Shown here: in pieces, positions 1 through 8,769 of the stretch
Layout: every line of letters starts with the position of its first letter
Numbering within the stretch: the first letter of the stretch is position 1
Origin: Lachnospiraceae bacterium UBA7589
GTDB taxonomy: Bacteria; Bacillota; Clostridia; Lachnospirales; Lachnospiraceae
Length of the DNA: 37,857 bases
Assembly: GCA_002476495.1 (NCBI GenBank)
Contig: DLKL01000040.1
Span: forward strand, 825-38,681
Direction of reading: 5' to 3'
Position numbers and translations under genes: made by a program
The notes under the pieces: model-generated
The model's database searches: none
Seen by the model: the letters and a program-made list of their open reading frames with translations, nothing else
What the model was told of the DNA's origin: nothing

Positions 1-1
1 T

Positions 2-2596
2 AAGACAGCAAAAACTGCCGCGGATGGCAAATCAAAGCAACAGAGAACAGAAGGCGGTGGATTAAGTGTAGGAATCCAGCCTGATAAATCAGGAAAGAGT
101 CTGGTAAATGGCGGATTGAAGTCAGATACTGTCAAGACAGAAAAGAAGACCGGTCTGGGATTGAATCTGGATATGGGTAGTAATAATGAAATTCCTTCTG
201 CTAAGGCTGGGGATGCCTCTAAAGCAGAGGTCAAGACAGATTCGGATAAAAAGAATGCCGGAGAGACTAAAAGCAGATTCTCAATTAGTGGAAAAAACAC
301 TGAGAAGAAAGCTGAACCGGAAAAGAAAAATGCTTTTGACGATGAAAAAGCCAGACTTCAGCCTACTAAATTGGTTGGTGGCAGTGACAAGGTCAAAATT
401 ATTGGCGGTGATCCTGATACAAATGAGAATGAGTCAGTTACATTTTCAAAGGATGGAAATACTACGATTATTTCTGAGGGGGCACCATGGCAGGCTACTC
501 CTGAATCTTTGGCAAAGACCAGGGAAAATGAAAAGGGAGATGACATAATAAATATAGTTCCTAACAGAACAACTCCTACAAATGATGTGAAAAGTATGTA
601 TGACATTGATGATGAAGATGATGGAATGTTAGGAGCAGAGATTTCAAAGCTTGCCGGATTTGACGACGAAGCGATAGCAAAGGATAGTAAAAAGAAGGCT
701 GAGACTGAGAATCCTAAAAAACAGCAAGAGGATGCTGCTGCCGGTAGAAAAGCTGAGATTGAAGAAACAAGAAGAAAAGCTATGGCAGAGGAGGCCAAGA
801 AAAAAGCTGAGGCTGAGGCTCGTAAAAAGGCTGCCATTGAAGAAGAAGCTATCAGAAAATCAGAGGCACAAAGGCAGAAATTAAGAGAAGCCGAGAAGCG
901 TGCAGAGGAAAGAGAAAGAAGAATAGCTGAGGCTGCTGCAAAGGCCAAGGCCGAAGAGACTGCCAAAAGAAAGGCTGAAGAAGCGGAGGCAAGAAGAGTA
1001 GCAGAAGAGGCCAGAAGAAAGGCACTTGAGGAAGAAAGAAAGAAAGCGGCAGAAGAGGCTAGAAAGAAGGCCGAAGAAGAAGCAAGAGCAAAGGCCAAAG
1101 CTGAAGCATTAAAAGTTGCCGAGGAGGCACGCAAAAAGGCAGAAGAAGCAAGGAAAGTTCTTGAAGAAGCCAAGAAGGCTGAGGAAGAGGCTTCAAGATT
1201 AGCTCAGGAGAACAGAAAGAAAGCAGAAGAGGAAGCTAAGAGAAAGGCCGAGGAAGAAGCGAAGAAGAAAGCCGAAGCAGAGGCTAAGAGGAAAGCTGAG
1301 GAGGCTGCAAAGCATAAGGCTGAAGAAGAGGCCCGTAAGAAAGCCGAAGCAGAGGCGAAAAAGAGAGCTGAAGAAGCAGCAAAAAGAAAGGCTGAGGAAG
1401 AAGCCAAGAAGAAGGCTGAAGCAGAGGCGAAAAAGGCTGCAGAGGAGGCTCGTAAAAAAGCTGAAGAAGCAATGAGAATTCTCGAGGAGGCCAAAAAAGC
1501 CGAAGAAGCGGCACTAAAGAAGGCAGAGGAAGCTCGCAAGCAGGCTGAGGAAGAGGCTAAGAAAGCTGAGGAAGAGGCTAAGAAGCATAAGATAGAAGAG
1601 GAAGCCCGTAAAAAGGCAGAAGAAGAAGCAAGGAAGAAGGCTGAAGCCGAGGCAAAAAAGAAAGCAGAAGAGGAAGCTAAGGCAGCGGCAGCAGCAGCTC
1701 TTGCCAGAAAGGCAGAGGAAGAAGCCCGTAAGAAGGCCGAGGAGACTGCAAGAAAGGCAGAAGAGGAAGCAAAGAAGAAAGCAGAAGAGGCCAGAAAGAT
1801 TCTTGAAGCAGCGAAGAAGGCTGAAGAGGAAGCACTGAAGGCAGTTAAGGATGCAGAATCCATGAAGCTTGATCTTACCAAGCCATCTAATGATGGAAAG
1901 CTTCCACTGGCAGCATATTATCTTGAAAAATATGTGGGCATTGATAACATAGGACAAAATGTGATAACTGTATTTAATGCCATAGCAAAAGAGGCAGGCG
2001 GTAAAAAGAATATTATACTTCGTGGGGAACATGGTTTTGGTCTTACCGGGGTTGGAGAAGATTTTGCCAGAAGCTTTTATGATATGGGAATATGTAAGGC
2101 TAAGACTATTGCAAAGATTAAGGCTGCTGCGCTAAACAAGGTTAAGCTTTCCGATGCAATGGTTAAGCTGAAAAACGGATGCCTTGTGGTTGAAAATGCA
2201 GGACTTATAAGCCCTGATAAGATGAATGAGCTTATGGATTTGACATCTCCGGAGAAGAATGATGTAATTGTTATTCTTACAGGTGAGGATGGCTCATTGA
2301 ACAGACTTACAGATGCTGCAAAATCTATGGCGGGAAGATTCCCATACAGCATAAAATTCCTTGGACTCGATAACAAGAGTATGATTGCTATAGGAAAAGG
2401 ATATATCTCTCAACGGGGATTTAAGGCAGAGGATTCCATTGACGGAGTTATAAGAAATATGCTTATGGCTATGGAATCAGGTAATATTGACAGAATGATT
2501 AAAGCTATTGACGATGCTATGGCAAAATGTGAGGACAGGGAAAAAACAAAGGGAATAGCCAACAAGAAATATTTGCTAGGCGAAGATTTCAAATAG
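2..2596 (+). CDS. Long Ala/Lys/Glu helical protein with degenerate AAA+ domain (5' partial)
   Basis: The frame is open to the left edge, so the gene starts before the window; the first in-frame TTG (116) is probably internal because the same Gly/Lys-rich composition continues upstream of it. Three parts are visible: a polar, probably disordered N-terminal region, about 390 residues of charged helix made of AEEEA/KKKAE-type units (roughly bases 685-1866), and a C-terminal domain of about 240 residues. The last resembles the CbxX/SpoVK type of AAA+ ATPase: a P-loop-like GEHGFGLT (2024-2047), a hydrophobic strand ending in VVENAG where Walker B belongs, and a GRFPYSIKF arginine-finger-like segment. 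The P-loop lysine is Leu and the Walker B Asp-Glu is Glu-Asn, so ATP hydrolysis is unlikely. A structural or scaffolding role, perhaps with the following MreB gene, is inference. Confidence 0.75.
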   Translation, partial: KTAKTAADGKSKQQRTEGGGLSVGIQPDKSGKSLVNGGLKSDTVKTEKKTGLGLNLDMGSNNEIPSAKAGDASKAEVKTDSDKKNAGETKSRFSISGKNTEKKAEPEKKNAFDDEKARLQPTKLVGGSDKVKIIGGDPDTNENESVTFSKDGNTTIISEGAPWQATPESLAKTRENEKGDDIINIVPNRTTPTNDVKSMYDIDDEDDGMLGAEISKLAGFDDEAIAKDSKKKAETENPKKQQEDAAAGRKAEIEETRRKAMAEEAKKKAEAEARKKAAIEEEAIRKSEAQRQKLREAEKRAEERERRIAEAAAKAKAEETAKRKAEEAEARRVAEEARRKALEEERKKAAEEARKKAEEEARAKAKAEALKVAEEARKKAEEARKVLEEAKKAEEEASRLAQENRKKAEEEAKRKAEEEAKKKAEAEAKRKAEEAAKHKAEEEARKKAEAEAKKRAEEAAKRKAEEEAKKKAEAEAKKAAEEARKKAEEAMRILEEAKKAEEAALKKAEEARKQAEEEAKKAEEEAKKHKIEEEARKKAEEEARKKAEAEAKKKAEEEAKAAAAAALARKAEEEARKKAEETARKAEEEAKKKAEEARKILEAAKKAEEEALKAVKDAESMKLDLTKPSNDGKLPLAAYYLEKYVGIDNIGQNVITVFNAIAKEAGGKKNIILRGEHGFGLTGVGEDFARSFYDMGICKAKTIAKIKAAALNKVKLSDAMVKLKNGCLVVENAGLISPDKMNELMDLTSPEKNDVIVILTGEDGSLNRLTDAAKSMAGRFPYSIKFLGLDNKSMIAIGKGYISQRGFKAEDSIDGVIRNMLMAMESGNIDRMIKAIDDAMAKCEDREKTKGIANKKYLLGEDFK

Positions 2597-2603
2597 AAGT
2601 TGA

Positions 2604-2658
2604 AAAAAACAGTGCATATGCGTATAATCATAGTATTATGGCGTATGTACTGTTTTTT
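2604..2658 (+). terminator. Intrinsic terminator after the AAA+-like gene
   Basis: An 18-base-pair stem (arms about 2604-2621 and 2641-2658, with two G-U pairs) closes a loop of about 19 bases. The right arm ends in six T. The A-tract opposite it means it could also work on the minus strand. It separates the helical protein from the MreB gene. Confidence 0.8.
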
Positions 2659-2717
2659 ATTTAAAGTAATCAATAGCCGGTCAGATATAACAATACAAAA
2701 TGATAAGGGGTTTAATT

Positions 2718-3728
2718 GTGACTAATATAGATATAGGAATTGATCTGGGTTCTTCAAATACAGTAATTTATATAAGAGATAAAGGGATAGTTGTAAACCA
2801 GCCATCTGTAGTTGCCTATGAGGTCAGAGGTAAAAAAGTAATAGCCATTGGCAATAAGGCGAAAAAAATGCTGGGAAAGACTCCTGATAATATAGAAGTG
2901 GTAAGACCTGTCAGAAAAGGGGTCATTTCAGATTATACCCTCACTGAAAGAATGATAAAGGCATATGTAAAAAATGCCCTTCAGCAACGTAAAATATGGG
3001 GAAGACCTACAATCTGCGTGTGTGTACCCAGCGGGGTAACCGACGTGGAGAGGCGTGCTGTAGAGGACGCAGTGTACAGAACCGGTGCAAAAATGGTATA
3101 TATTCTTGAAGAACCTTTTGCAGCCGCTGTTGGAACAAAAATCGATATTGACGGTCAGTATGGCAATATGATAGTAGATATAGGTGGAGGAACAACGGAC
3201 ATAGCAATAGTTTCAAAAGGAAATGTGAATTACAGCTCTTCGGTAAGCGTTGCCGGTGACTCCTTTGATGAGGCTATAATAAAGTATATAAGAAACAGAC
3301 ATAATGTGCTTTTGGGAGATGTATCAGCGGAGCAGCTCAAGCTTGATATAGGCTCTGTATATCCAAGAGAGAAGGATGCTATTGGCTATGCAAAAGGAAA
3401 GGAGCTTGTAAGAGGGCTTCCTGTTAAGATGACTATAAAATCCTCTGAGATTATTGAGGCTGTAAAAGAGGTTTCCGATCAGATTATAGATGTAATAAAA
3501 AAAGCATTGGAAAATACAACTCCTGAGCTTGTTTCGGATATCTCCCGGAGAGGGATATTGCTTACCGGTGGAGGAAGCAGAATATTTGGTCTTGATAAGC
3601 TTATAGAAGACAAGGTTGGAATTAAGGCAAGGCTGGTTTCTGAACCGGAACTGGTTGTTGCAATCGGTGCGGGAACAGCAAATAATTATACAGATAAGCA
3701 AGTTAAAAAACTAGTTATCACCGAATAA
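2718..3728 (+). CDS. mreB: MreB/Mbl-family actin-like cell-shape protein
   Basis: This is a bacterial actin of 336 residues, the usual MreB/Mbl length, which forms membrane-associated filaments that guide peptidoglycan synthesis. The actin-fold nucleotide motifs are all present: phosphate-1 (DIGIDLGSSNT, about residues 5-15), phosphate-2 (VDIGGGTTDIAIV, near 153-165) and the adenosine motif (ILLTGGGSR, near 280-288). I chose GTG 2718 because AAGGGG lies 7 bases upstream; ATG 2700 has no ribosome-binding site. There is no mreC or mreD beside it, so it is a stand-alone copy and could be an Mbl or MreBH paralogue rather than the main MreB. It sits between a terminator and the radical SAM gene 16 bases downstream, with which it is probably cotranscribed. 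Confidence 0.9.
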   Translation: MTNIDIGIDLGSSNTVIYIRDKGIVVNQPSVVAYEVRGKKVIAIGNKAKKMLGKTPDNIEVVRPVRKGVISDYTLTERMIKAYVKNALQQRKIWGRPTICVCVPSGVTDVERRAVEDAVYRTGAKMVYILEEPFAAAVGTKIDIDGQYGNMIVDIGGGTTDIAIVSKGNVNYSSSVSVAGDSFDEAIIKYIRNRHNVLLGDVSAEQLKLDIGSVYPREKDAIGYAKGKELVRGLPVKMTIKSSEIIEAVKEVSDQIIDVIKKALENTTPELVSDISRRGILLTGGGSRIFGLDKLIEDKVGIKARLVSEPELVVAIGAGTANNYTDKQVKKLVITE

Positions 3729-3744
3729 CAGGAAGGATGCTTTA

Positions 3745-5661
3745 ATGTGGAATTATGATTATGAGTATGATGAGAGATTTCTTCCGCTTAATTATGAGGA
3801 AATGAAAAAAAGAGGCTGGGTACAGCCGGATTTTGTATATATTCTGGGTGATGCCTATGTGGATCACCCTTCTTTTGGTCCTGCAATAATAAGCAGGATA
3901 CTGGAGGTAAACGGATATAAGGTAGCTATAATAGCTCAGCCTGACTGGAAGAATACTGAAAGCGTCAGTATATATGGAAGACCAAGGCTGGGCTTTCTGG
4001 TCAGTGCAGGAAATATGGATTCCATGGTGAATCATTACTCCGTGTCAAAGAAGAGGCGTACAACAGATGCGTATACTCCCGGAGGAGTTATGGGAAAAAG
4101 ACCGGATTATGCAACAATAGTTTATTGTAATCTTATTAGAAGAAAGTACAAGGATGTACCGATTATAATAGGTGGGATAGAGGCCAGCCTGAGAAGGCTT
4201 GCGCATTATGATTACTGGTCTAACAGATTAAAACATTCAATACTTGTGGATTCCCAGGCTGATATATTAATATATGGAATGGGAGAAAGAGCAATGGTCC
4301 AGGTAGCAGATGCTCTTAACAGTGGGATAGATGTGAAAGATATTTCTTTCATTGAGGGCACAGTATATAAAACAAAAGATAAAAGCAATATAGTGGATTA
4401 TATCCGGCTTCCATCCTTCGAGGAACTTACAAAAGATAAAATAAAATATGCTGAAAGCTTCAAAATTCAATACGAAAATACAGACCATTTTACAGCATTA
4501 ACCCTGGTGGAGAAGTACAATGACCATATGTTTGTGGTGCAAAACAAACCGGCAAAACCCCTTTCAGAAAGTGAAATGGATAGGGTATATGCCCTGGATT
4601 ATGCCAGAACCTATCACCCAAGCTATGAAAGTCAGGGAGGAATACCGGCCATATCTGAGGTGAAATTCAGCCTTGTAAGCAATAGAGGCTGCTTTGGAGG
4701 CTGCAGCTTTTGTGCTCTTACATTTCATCAGGGTAGAATGCTGCAGACAAGAAGTCATAAATCTATAATTCAGGAAGCAGAAAAAATGATATGGGACCCT
4801 GATTTTAAGGGCTATATACATGATGTAGGAGGTCCCACAGCTAATTTCAGGCACAAGGCCTGTACAAAACAGGGAAAATACGGAGTATGCAAAAACAGAC
4901 AATGCCTTTTTCCGAAGCCATGTCAGAATCTGGATGTGGATCATGGGGATTATCTTGAATTGCTAAGAAAACTCAGAGCTTTGCCAAATGTAAAAAAAGT
5001 ATTTATAAGATCAGGTATCAGATTTGATTATCTTATGGCTGACAAATCCGATGAATTCTTTTATGAGCTTTGCAAATATCATATAAGCGGGCAGCTAAAG
5101 GTTGCACCGGAGCATATATCAGACAATGTTCTTAATAAAATGGGAAAGCCGGAGAATTCAGTTTATAAAAGGTTCTGCGAGAAATACAGGAGAATAAATG
5201 AAGAATTAGGTATGAAACAGTACCTGGTACCTTATCTTATGTCCTCCCATCCGGGCTCTACCATGAAGGATGCGGTTAAGCTGGCAGAATACCTGAGGGA
5301 CCTTGGATATATGCCGGAGCAGGTACAGGATTTTTATCCGACTCCTTCTACAATTTCAACCTGTATGTATTATACGGGAGTTGATCCAAGGACAATGGAA
5401 AAGGTTTATGTTCCGGTATCACCTCATGAGAAAGCCATGCAAAGGGCACTTATCCAATATCGCAATCCTAAAAATTATGAATTGGTGCATGAGGCTCTGA
5501 CTGTAGCTAAGAGGACCGATCTTATAGGCTTTGATAAAAAGTGCCTTATAAGACCAAGAAAAAATAGTGGTGAATTTGCACCACGCAAAGACAACGGAAT
5601 CAGAGAAAACAATAAAAATAAGAAGACTATACGAAATGTGCACAAAAAGAAGAAAAAGTAA
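3745..5661 (+). CDS. YgiQ-family (UPF0313) radical SAM protein
   Basis: The 638-residue protein matches the YgiQ family in length and order: an N-terminal cobalamin-binding-like region with GGIEASLRR (near residues 143-151), then a radical SAM core with the cluster motif CFGGCSFC (Cys316, Cys320, Cys323), a conserved KVAPEH segment and PHPGS-like SSHPGS. The C-terminal 30 residues are Lys/Asn-rich and probably disordered. The family is expected to bind a [4Fe-4S] cluster and cleave S-adenosylmethionine; its reaction is not established, so none is assigned. ATG 3745 follows AGGAAGG by about 7 bases. It lies 16 bases after mreB, with no terminator between. Confidence 0.9.
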   Translation: MWNYDYEYDERFLPLNYEEMKKRGWVQPDFVYILGDAYVDHPSFGPAIISRILEVNGYKVAIIAQPDWKNTESVSIYGRPRLGFLVSAGNMDSMVNHYSVSKKRRTTDAYTPGGVMGKRPDYATIVYCNLIRRKYKDVPIIIGGIEASLRRLAHYDYWSNRLKHSILVDSQADILIYGMGERAMVQVADALNSGIDVKDISFIEGTVYKTKDKSNIVDYIRLPSFEELTKDKIKYAESFKIQYENTDHFTALTLVEKYNDHMFVVQNKPAKPLSESEMDRVYALDYARTYHPSYESQGGIPAISEVKFSLVSNRGCFGGCSFCALTFHQGRMLQTRSHKSIIQEAEKMIWDPDFKGYIHDVGGPTANFRHKACTKQGKYGVCKNRQCLFPKPCQNLDVDHGDYLELLRKLRALPNVKKVFIRSGIRFDYLMADKSDEFFYELCKYHISGQLKVAPEHISDNVLNKMGKPENSVYKRFCEKYRRINEELGMKQYLVPYLMSSHPGSTMKDAVKLAEYLRDLGYMPEQVQDFYPTPSTISTCMYYTGVDPRTMEKVYVPVSPHEKAMQRALIQYRNPKNYELVHEALTVAKRTDLIGFDKKCLIRPRKNSGEFAPRKDNGIRENNKNKKTIRNVHKKKKK

Positions 5662-5673
5662 GATTTTATAATG

Positions 5674-5702
5674 TTGCGAAACAAATTTAAATATGCTATT
5701 AT
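5674..5702 (+). promoter_or_regulatory. Sigma-A-type promoter of the butyrate operon
   Basis: TTGCGA (5674-5679) and TATTAT (5697-5702) are separated by exactly 17 bases. This is the only good promoter seen between the radical SAM gene and thl, and it predicts a leader of about 55 bases. No intrinsic terminator separates it from the gene upstream. Confidence 0.75.
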
Positions 5703-5712
5703 ATGGACGAGA

Positions 5713-5738
5713 GTGTCGAGAGGACAACCAAACGACAC
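5713..5738 (+). promoter_or_regulatory. Inverted repeat in thl leader, 0A-box-like arms
   Basis: GTGTCG (5713-5718) and CGACAC (5733-5738) are perfect complements with a 14-base spacer. They lie about 10-35 bases after the -10 box. In RNA they would form a small stem ahead of the ribosome-binding site. In DNA the left arm reads TGTCGAG, one base from the Spo0A box TGTCGAA. Either reading is possible. Confidence 0.4.
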
Positions 5739-5764
5739 AAATATGAGAATGGAGGAAAATATTT

Positions 5765-6946
5765 ATGTCAAAAAAAGTAGTTTTAGCAGGAGCATGTCGT
5801 ACTGCAATAGGTACTATGGGTGGTTCATTAAGTACTACACCTGCTGCAGAGCTGGGTGCAATTGTTATCAAGGAAGCATTAAATAGAGCAGGTGTTGCTC
5901 CGGAAGCAGTTGATCAGGTATATATGGGTTGTGTTATTCAGGCAGGCTTAGGACAGAATGTAGCACGTCAGGCATCCATTAAGGCAGGTCTTCCAAATGA
6001 AGTACCAGCCGTTACAATAAATGTAGTTTGTGGTTCAGGTCTTAATTGTGTTAATATGGCTGCACAGATGATTATGGCCGGTGAGGCTGATATCGTTGTG
6101 GCCGGTGGTATGGAAAATATGTCAATGGCTCCTTATGCTCTTGACAAGGCTCGTTTCGGATATCGTATGAACAATGCAATTATGAAGGACTGTATGGTTA
6201 ATGATGCGCTCTGGGATGCATTTAATGATTATCATATGATTACTACTGCAGACAATATCTGCAGGGAATGGGGACTTACCCGTGAAGAGCTTGATGAGTT
6301 TGCATTAAAGAGCCAGCAGAAGGCAGAGGCTGCTCAGGCAAACGGTGCATTTGACAAGGAAATCGTTCCTGTCACTATAAAGACTAAGAAGGCAGAGGTA
6401 GTATTTGCCAAGGATGAAGGTCCAAGACCGGGTTCAACTATTGAGGGACTTGCCAAGCTTCGTACTATTAACAAGGACGGATTTGTTACAGCAGGTAATG
6501 CATCAGGAATTAATGATGGTGCAGCTGCAATCGTTGTTATGTCAGAGGAGAAGGCTAAGGAGCTGGGTGTTAAGCCTATGGCAACATTTGTAGCAGGTGC
6601 ACTTGCAGGCTGCAGACCTGAGGTTATGGGTATTGGTCCTGTTCCTGCAACTAAGAAAGTTATGGCTAAGACAGGCATGAAGATTGAAGACTTTGATATT
6701 ATAGAGGCAAATGAGGCATTTGCAGCACAGTCCGTTGCAGTAGGAAAAGAGCTCGGCATAGATGTTGATAAGCAGCTTAATCCAAATGGCGGAGCTATCG
6801 CACTTGGCCATCCGGTAGGAGCATCAGGATGTAGAATTCTTGTTACCCTGCTTCATGAGATGGAAGCAAAGGATGCTAAAACCGGTCTTGCAACACTTTG
6901 TATCGGCGGTGGTATGGGTTGTGCAACTATCGTTAAGAGAGACTAA
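5765..6946 (+). CDS. thl: Acetyl-CoA C-acetyltransferase (thiolase)
   Basis: This enzyme condenses two acetyl-CoA to acetoacetyl-CoA, the entry step of the butyrate pathway in the cytoplasm. The 393-residue length is typical of biosynthetic thiolases. The catalytic residues are visible: nucleophile Cys89 in NVVCGSGL, His349 in GGAIALGHPVGASG, and Cys379 in CIGGGMG. ATG 5765 follows GGAGGA by 8 bases. It is first in a six-gene operon behind a strong promoter. Codon choice (CGT for Arg, few ATA codons) differs from the flanking genes and suggests high expression. Confidence 0.96.
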   Translation: MSKKVVLAGACRTAIGTMGGSLSTTPAAELGAIVIKEALNRAGVAPEAVDQVYMGCVIQAGLGQNVARQASIKAGLPNEVPAVTINVVCGSGLNCVNMAAQMIMAGEADIVVAGGMENMSMAPYALDKARFGYRMNNAIMKDCMVNDALWDAFNDYHMITTADNICREWGLTREELDEFALKSQQKAEAAQANGAFDKEIVPVTIKTKKAEVVFAKDEGPRPGSTIEGLAKLRTINKDGFVTAGNASGINDGAAAIVVMSEEKAKELGVKPMATFVAGALAGCRPEVMGIGPVPATKKVMAKTGMKIEDFDIIEANEAFAAQSVAVGKELGIDVDKQLNPNGGAIALGHPVGASGCRILVTLLHEMEAKDAKTGLATLCIGGGMGCATIVKRD

Positions 6947-6961
6947 TAAAGGAGATTTCAT

Positions 6962-7753
6962 ATGGAATTTATCAAATATGAGCAGGATGGATATGTTGGC
7001 ATTGTAACTATTTCAAGAGAGAAGGCCCTTAATGCGCTTAACAGTCAGGTCCTTGAAGAGCTTGAAGCTGCCTTCGATGCCATCGATTTAGATACAACAA
7101 GAGCCGTAATACTTACAGGTGCAGGTGAAAAATCATTTGTTGCCGGAGCTGATATAGGAGAGATGTCTACTTTAACTAAGGCTGAGGGTGAGGCATTTGG
7201 CAAGAAAGGTAATGATGTATTCAGAAAGATTGAAACCTTCCCAATTCCTGTTATAGCAGCAATTAACGGATTTGCTCTTGGTGGCGGATGTGAGATTTCC
7301 ATGAGCTGTGATATCAGAATATGTTCTGATAATGCAATATTTGGACAGCCTGAGGTAGGTCTTGGCATTACTCCCGGATTTGGAGGAACTCAGAGACTTG
7401 CACGCCTTGTAGGTCAGGGCATGGCTAAGCAGATGATATATTCAGCAATTAACATTAAGGCAGATGAGGCTTTAAGAATTGGCCTTGTAAATGCAGTTTA
7501 CACCCAGGAGGAATTGCTTCCTGCTGCTAAGAAGCTTGCTTCAAGGATTGCTTCCAATGCACCGATTGCCGTTCGCAATTGCAAGAAGGCAATTAATGAG
7601 GGCACACAGGTTGATATGGATCAGGCTATTGTTATTGAGGAAAAGCTTTTTGGTGATTGCTTTGAGACTGAGGATCAGAAGGCCGGCATGGGTAATTTCC
7701 TTGAAAAAGATAAGGAAAAGAAATTAAAGATAGTGCCTTTCAAGAACAGGTAA
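6962..7753 (+). CDS. crt: Crotonase (3-hydroxybutyryl-CoA dehydratase)
   Basis: This member of the enoyl-CoA hydratase family removes water from 3-hydroxybutyryl-CoA to give crotonyl-CoA. The 263-residue protein has the oxyanion-hole segments SFVAGADIGEM (near 58-68) and NGFALGGGCE. The two catalytic glutamates are Glu111 (in GGGCE) and Glu131 (in GQPEVGLG), followed by TPGFGGTQRLAR. ATG 6962 has AAAGGAG 7 bases upstream and lies 15 bases after thl. Operon position between thiolase and Hbd supports crotonase over a general fatty-acid hydratase. Confidence 0.95.
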   Translation: MEFIKYEQDGYVGIVTISREKALNALNSQVLEELEAAFDAIDLDTTRAVILTGAGEKSFVAGADIGEMSTLTKAEGEAFGKKGNDVFRKIETFPIPVIAAINGFALGGGCEISMSCDIRICSDNAIFGQPEVGLGITPGFGGTQRLARLVGQGMAKQMIYSAINIKADEALRIGLVNAVYTQEELLPAAKKLASRIASNAPIAVRNCKKAINEGTQVDMDQAIVIEEKLFGDCFETEDQKAGMGNFLEKDKEKKLKIVPFKNR

Positions 7754-7778
7754 TATTGTAATATGATTTTACATCGTG

Positions 7779-7835
7779 TGAAATAAGAATAACTGTCATG
7801 AACGAAATGTATACGAATTCAGATTGTTTATTTCA
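7779..7835 (+). promoter_or_regulatory. Inverted repeat in the crt-hbd gap
   Basis: The 107-base gap between crt and hbd is the longest inside the operon. It holds a perfect 8-base inverted repeat, TGAAATAA (7779-7786) and TTATTTCA (7828-7835), about 40 bases apart. There is no T-tract and no convincing promoter, so an mRNA processing or stability element is the best guess, weakly supported. Confidence 0.25.
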
Positions 7836-7860
7836 AAAATTAATTTAGGAGGATATAAAA

Positions 7861-8733
7861 ATGAAAGTTGGCGTTATTGGTGCAGGAACCATGGGTCAGG
7901 GTATTGCTAAGGCATTTGCTATGGTTGATGGTTATGAAGTAGCTCTTTGTGATATCAAGCAGGAGTGGGCTGAAGGCGGTAAGGACAAGATTGCAAAAGG
8001 ATATGCAAAGCTTGTTGAAAAAGGAAAAATGACACAGGAGAAGGTTGACAGTATTTTGTCAAGTATTACTCCTGGTCTTAAGGAGGACCTTTGTGCTGAT
8101 TGTGATTTAATCGTTGAGGCTGCCTTTGAGGACATGAAGGTTAAGAAGACTACATTTGGTGAGTTGGACAAGATTTGTAAACCGGAGTGTATATTTGCTT
8201 CAAATACATCAAGTCTTTCAATTACAGAGATAGGAAATGGTCTTACCCGTCCTATGATTGGTATGCATTTCTTCAATCCTGCTGATCGTATGAAATTAGT
8301 TGAGGTTATTGCAGGTGTTAATACTCCACAGGAGATAGTTGATTCAATCATTAAGATTTCAGAGGAGATTGGAAAGACTCCCGTACAGGTTAACGAGGCA
8401 GCTGGTTTTGTAGTAAATCGTATATTAATTCCGATGATAAATGAAGCTGCATTTATCAAGATGGAGGGAGTTTCAGATGTAGCAGGTATTGATGCAGCTA
8501 TGAAGCTTGGCGCTAACCACCCAATGGGACCTCTTGAGCTTGGTGATTTTGTCGGATTAGATATTTGTCTTGCTATTATGGATGTTCTCTACAATGAGAC
8601 AGGTGACAGCAAGTATCGTGCATGCCCATTGATTCGTAAGATGGTTCGCGGTGGTAATCTTGGTGTCAAGTCAGGTAAAGGCTTCTATATTTATAATGCA
8701 GACCGTACTAAGACACCAATGGATGCTCAGTAA
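7861..8733 (+). CDS. hbd: 3-hydroxybutyryl-CoA dehydrogenase
   Basis: This enzyme reduces acetoacetyl-CoA to 3-hydroxybutyryl-CoA, the second step of the pathway. The 290-residue protein starts with a Rossmann motif, GVIGAGTMGQG (residues 4-14), and an Asp at the end of the second strand (LCDIK, Asp31), which favours NAD over NADP. The catalytic segment MHFFNP puts His near 136, preceded by NTSSLS (Ser117); NPMGPLELGDFVGLD in the C-terminal domain is typical of the family. The start has TAGGAGGA 7 bases upstream. It follows the 107-base gap after crt and precedes bcd by 36 bases. Confidence 0.96.
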   Translation: MKVGVIGAGTMGQGIAKAFAMVDGYEVALCDIKQEWAEGGKDKIAKGYAKLVEKGKMTQEKVDSILSSITPGLKEDLCADCDLIVEAAFEDMKVKKTTFGELDKICKPECIFASNTSSLSITEIGNGLTRPMIGMHFFNPADRMKLVEVIAGVNTPQEIVDSIIKISEEIGKTPVQVNEAAGFVVNRILIPMINEAAFIKMEGVSDVAGIDAAMKLGANHPMGPLELGDFVGLDICLAIMDVLYNETGDSKYRACPLIRKMVRGGNLGVKSGKGFYIYNADRTKTPMDAQ

Positions 8734-8769
8734 TAAAGAGCACATAATTTTATAGGAGGAAATTTAACA

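Noticed and set aside
116..118. TTG as the true start of the first gene
   Set aside because: The frame is open and of similar composition all the way to the window edge, with no ribosome-binding site before 116.
358..2032. Long minus-strand open frames (Ser/Ala/Phe/Leu-rich) opposite the helical protein
   Set aside because: They are mirror images of the AEE/KKA repeat; the biased composition removes stops on the other strand. No ribosome-binding sites or plausible domains.
5671..5886. Small plus-strand frame over the thl promoter
   Set aside because: It overlaps the promoter and the thl start in another frame and has no recognisable content.
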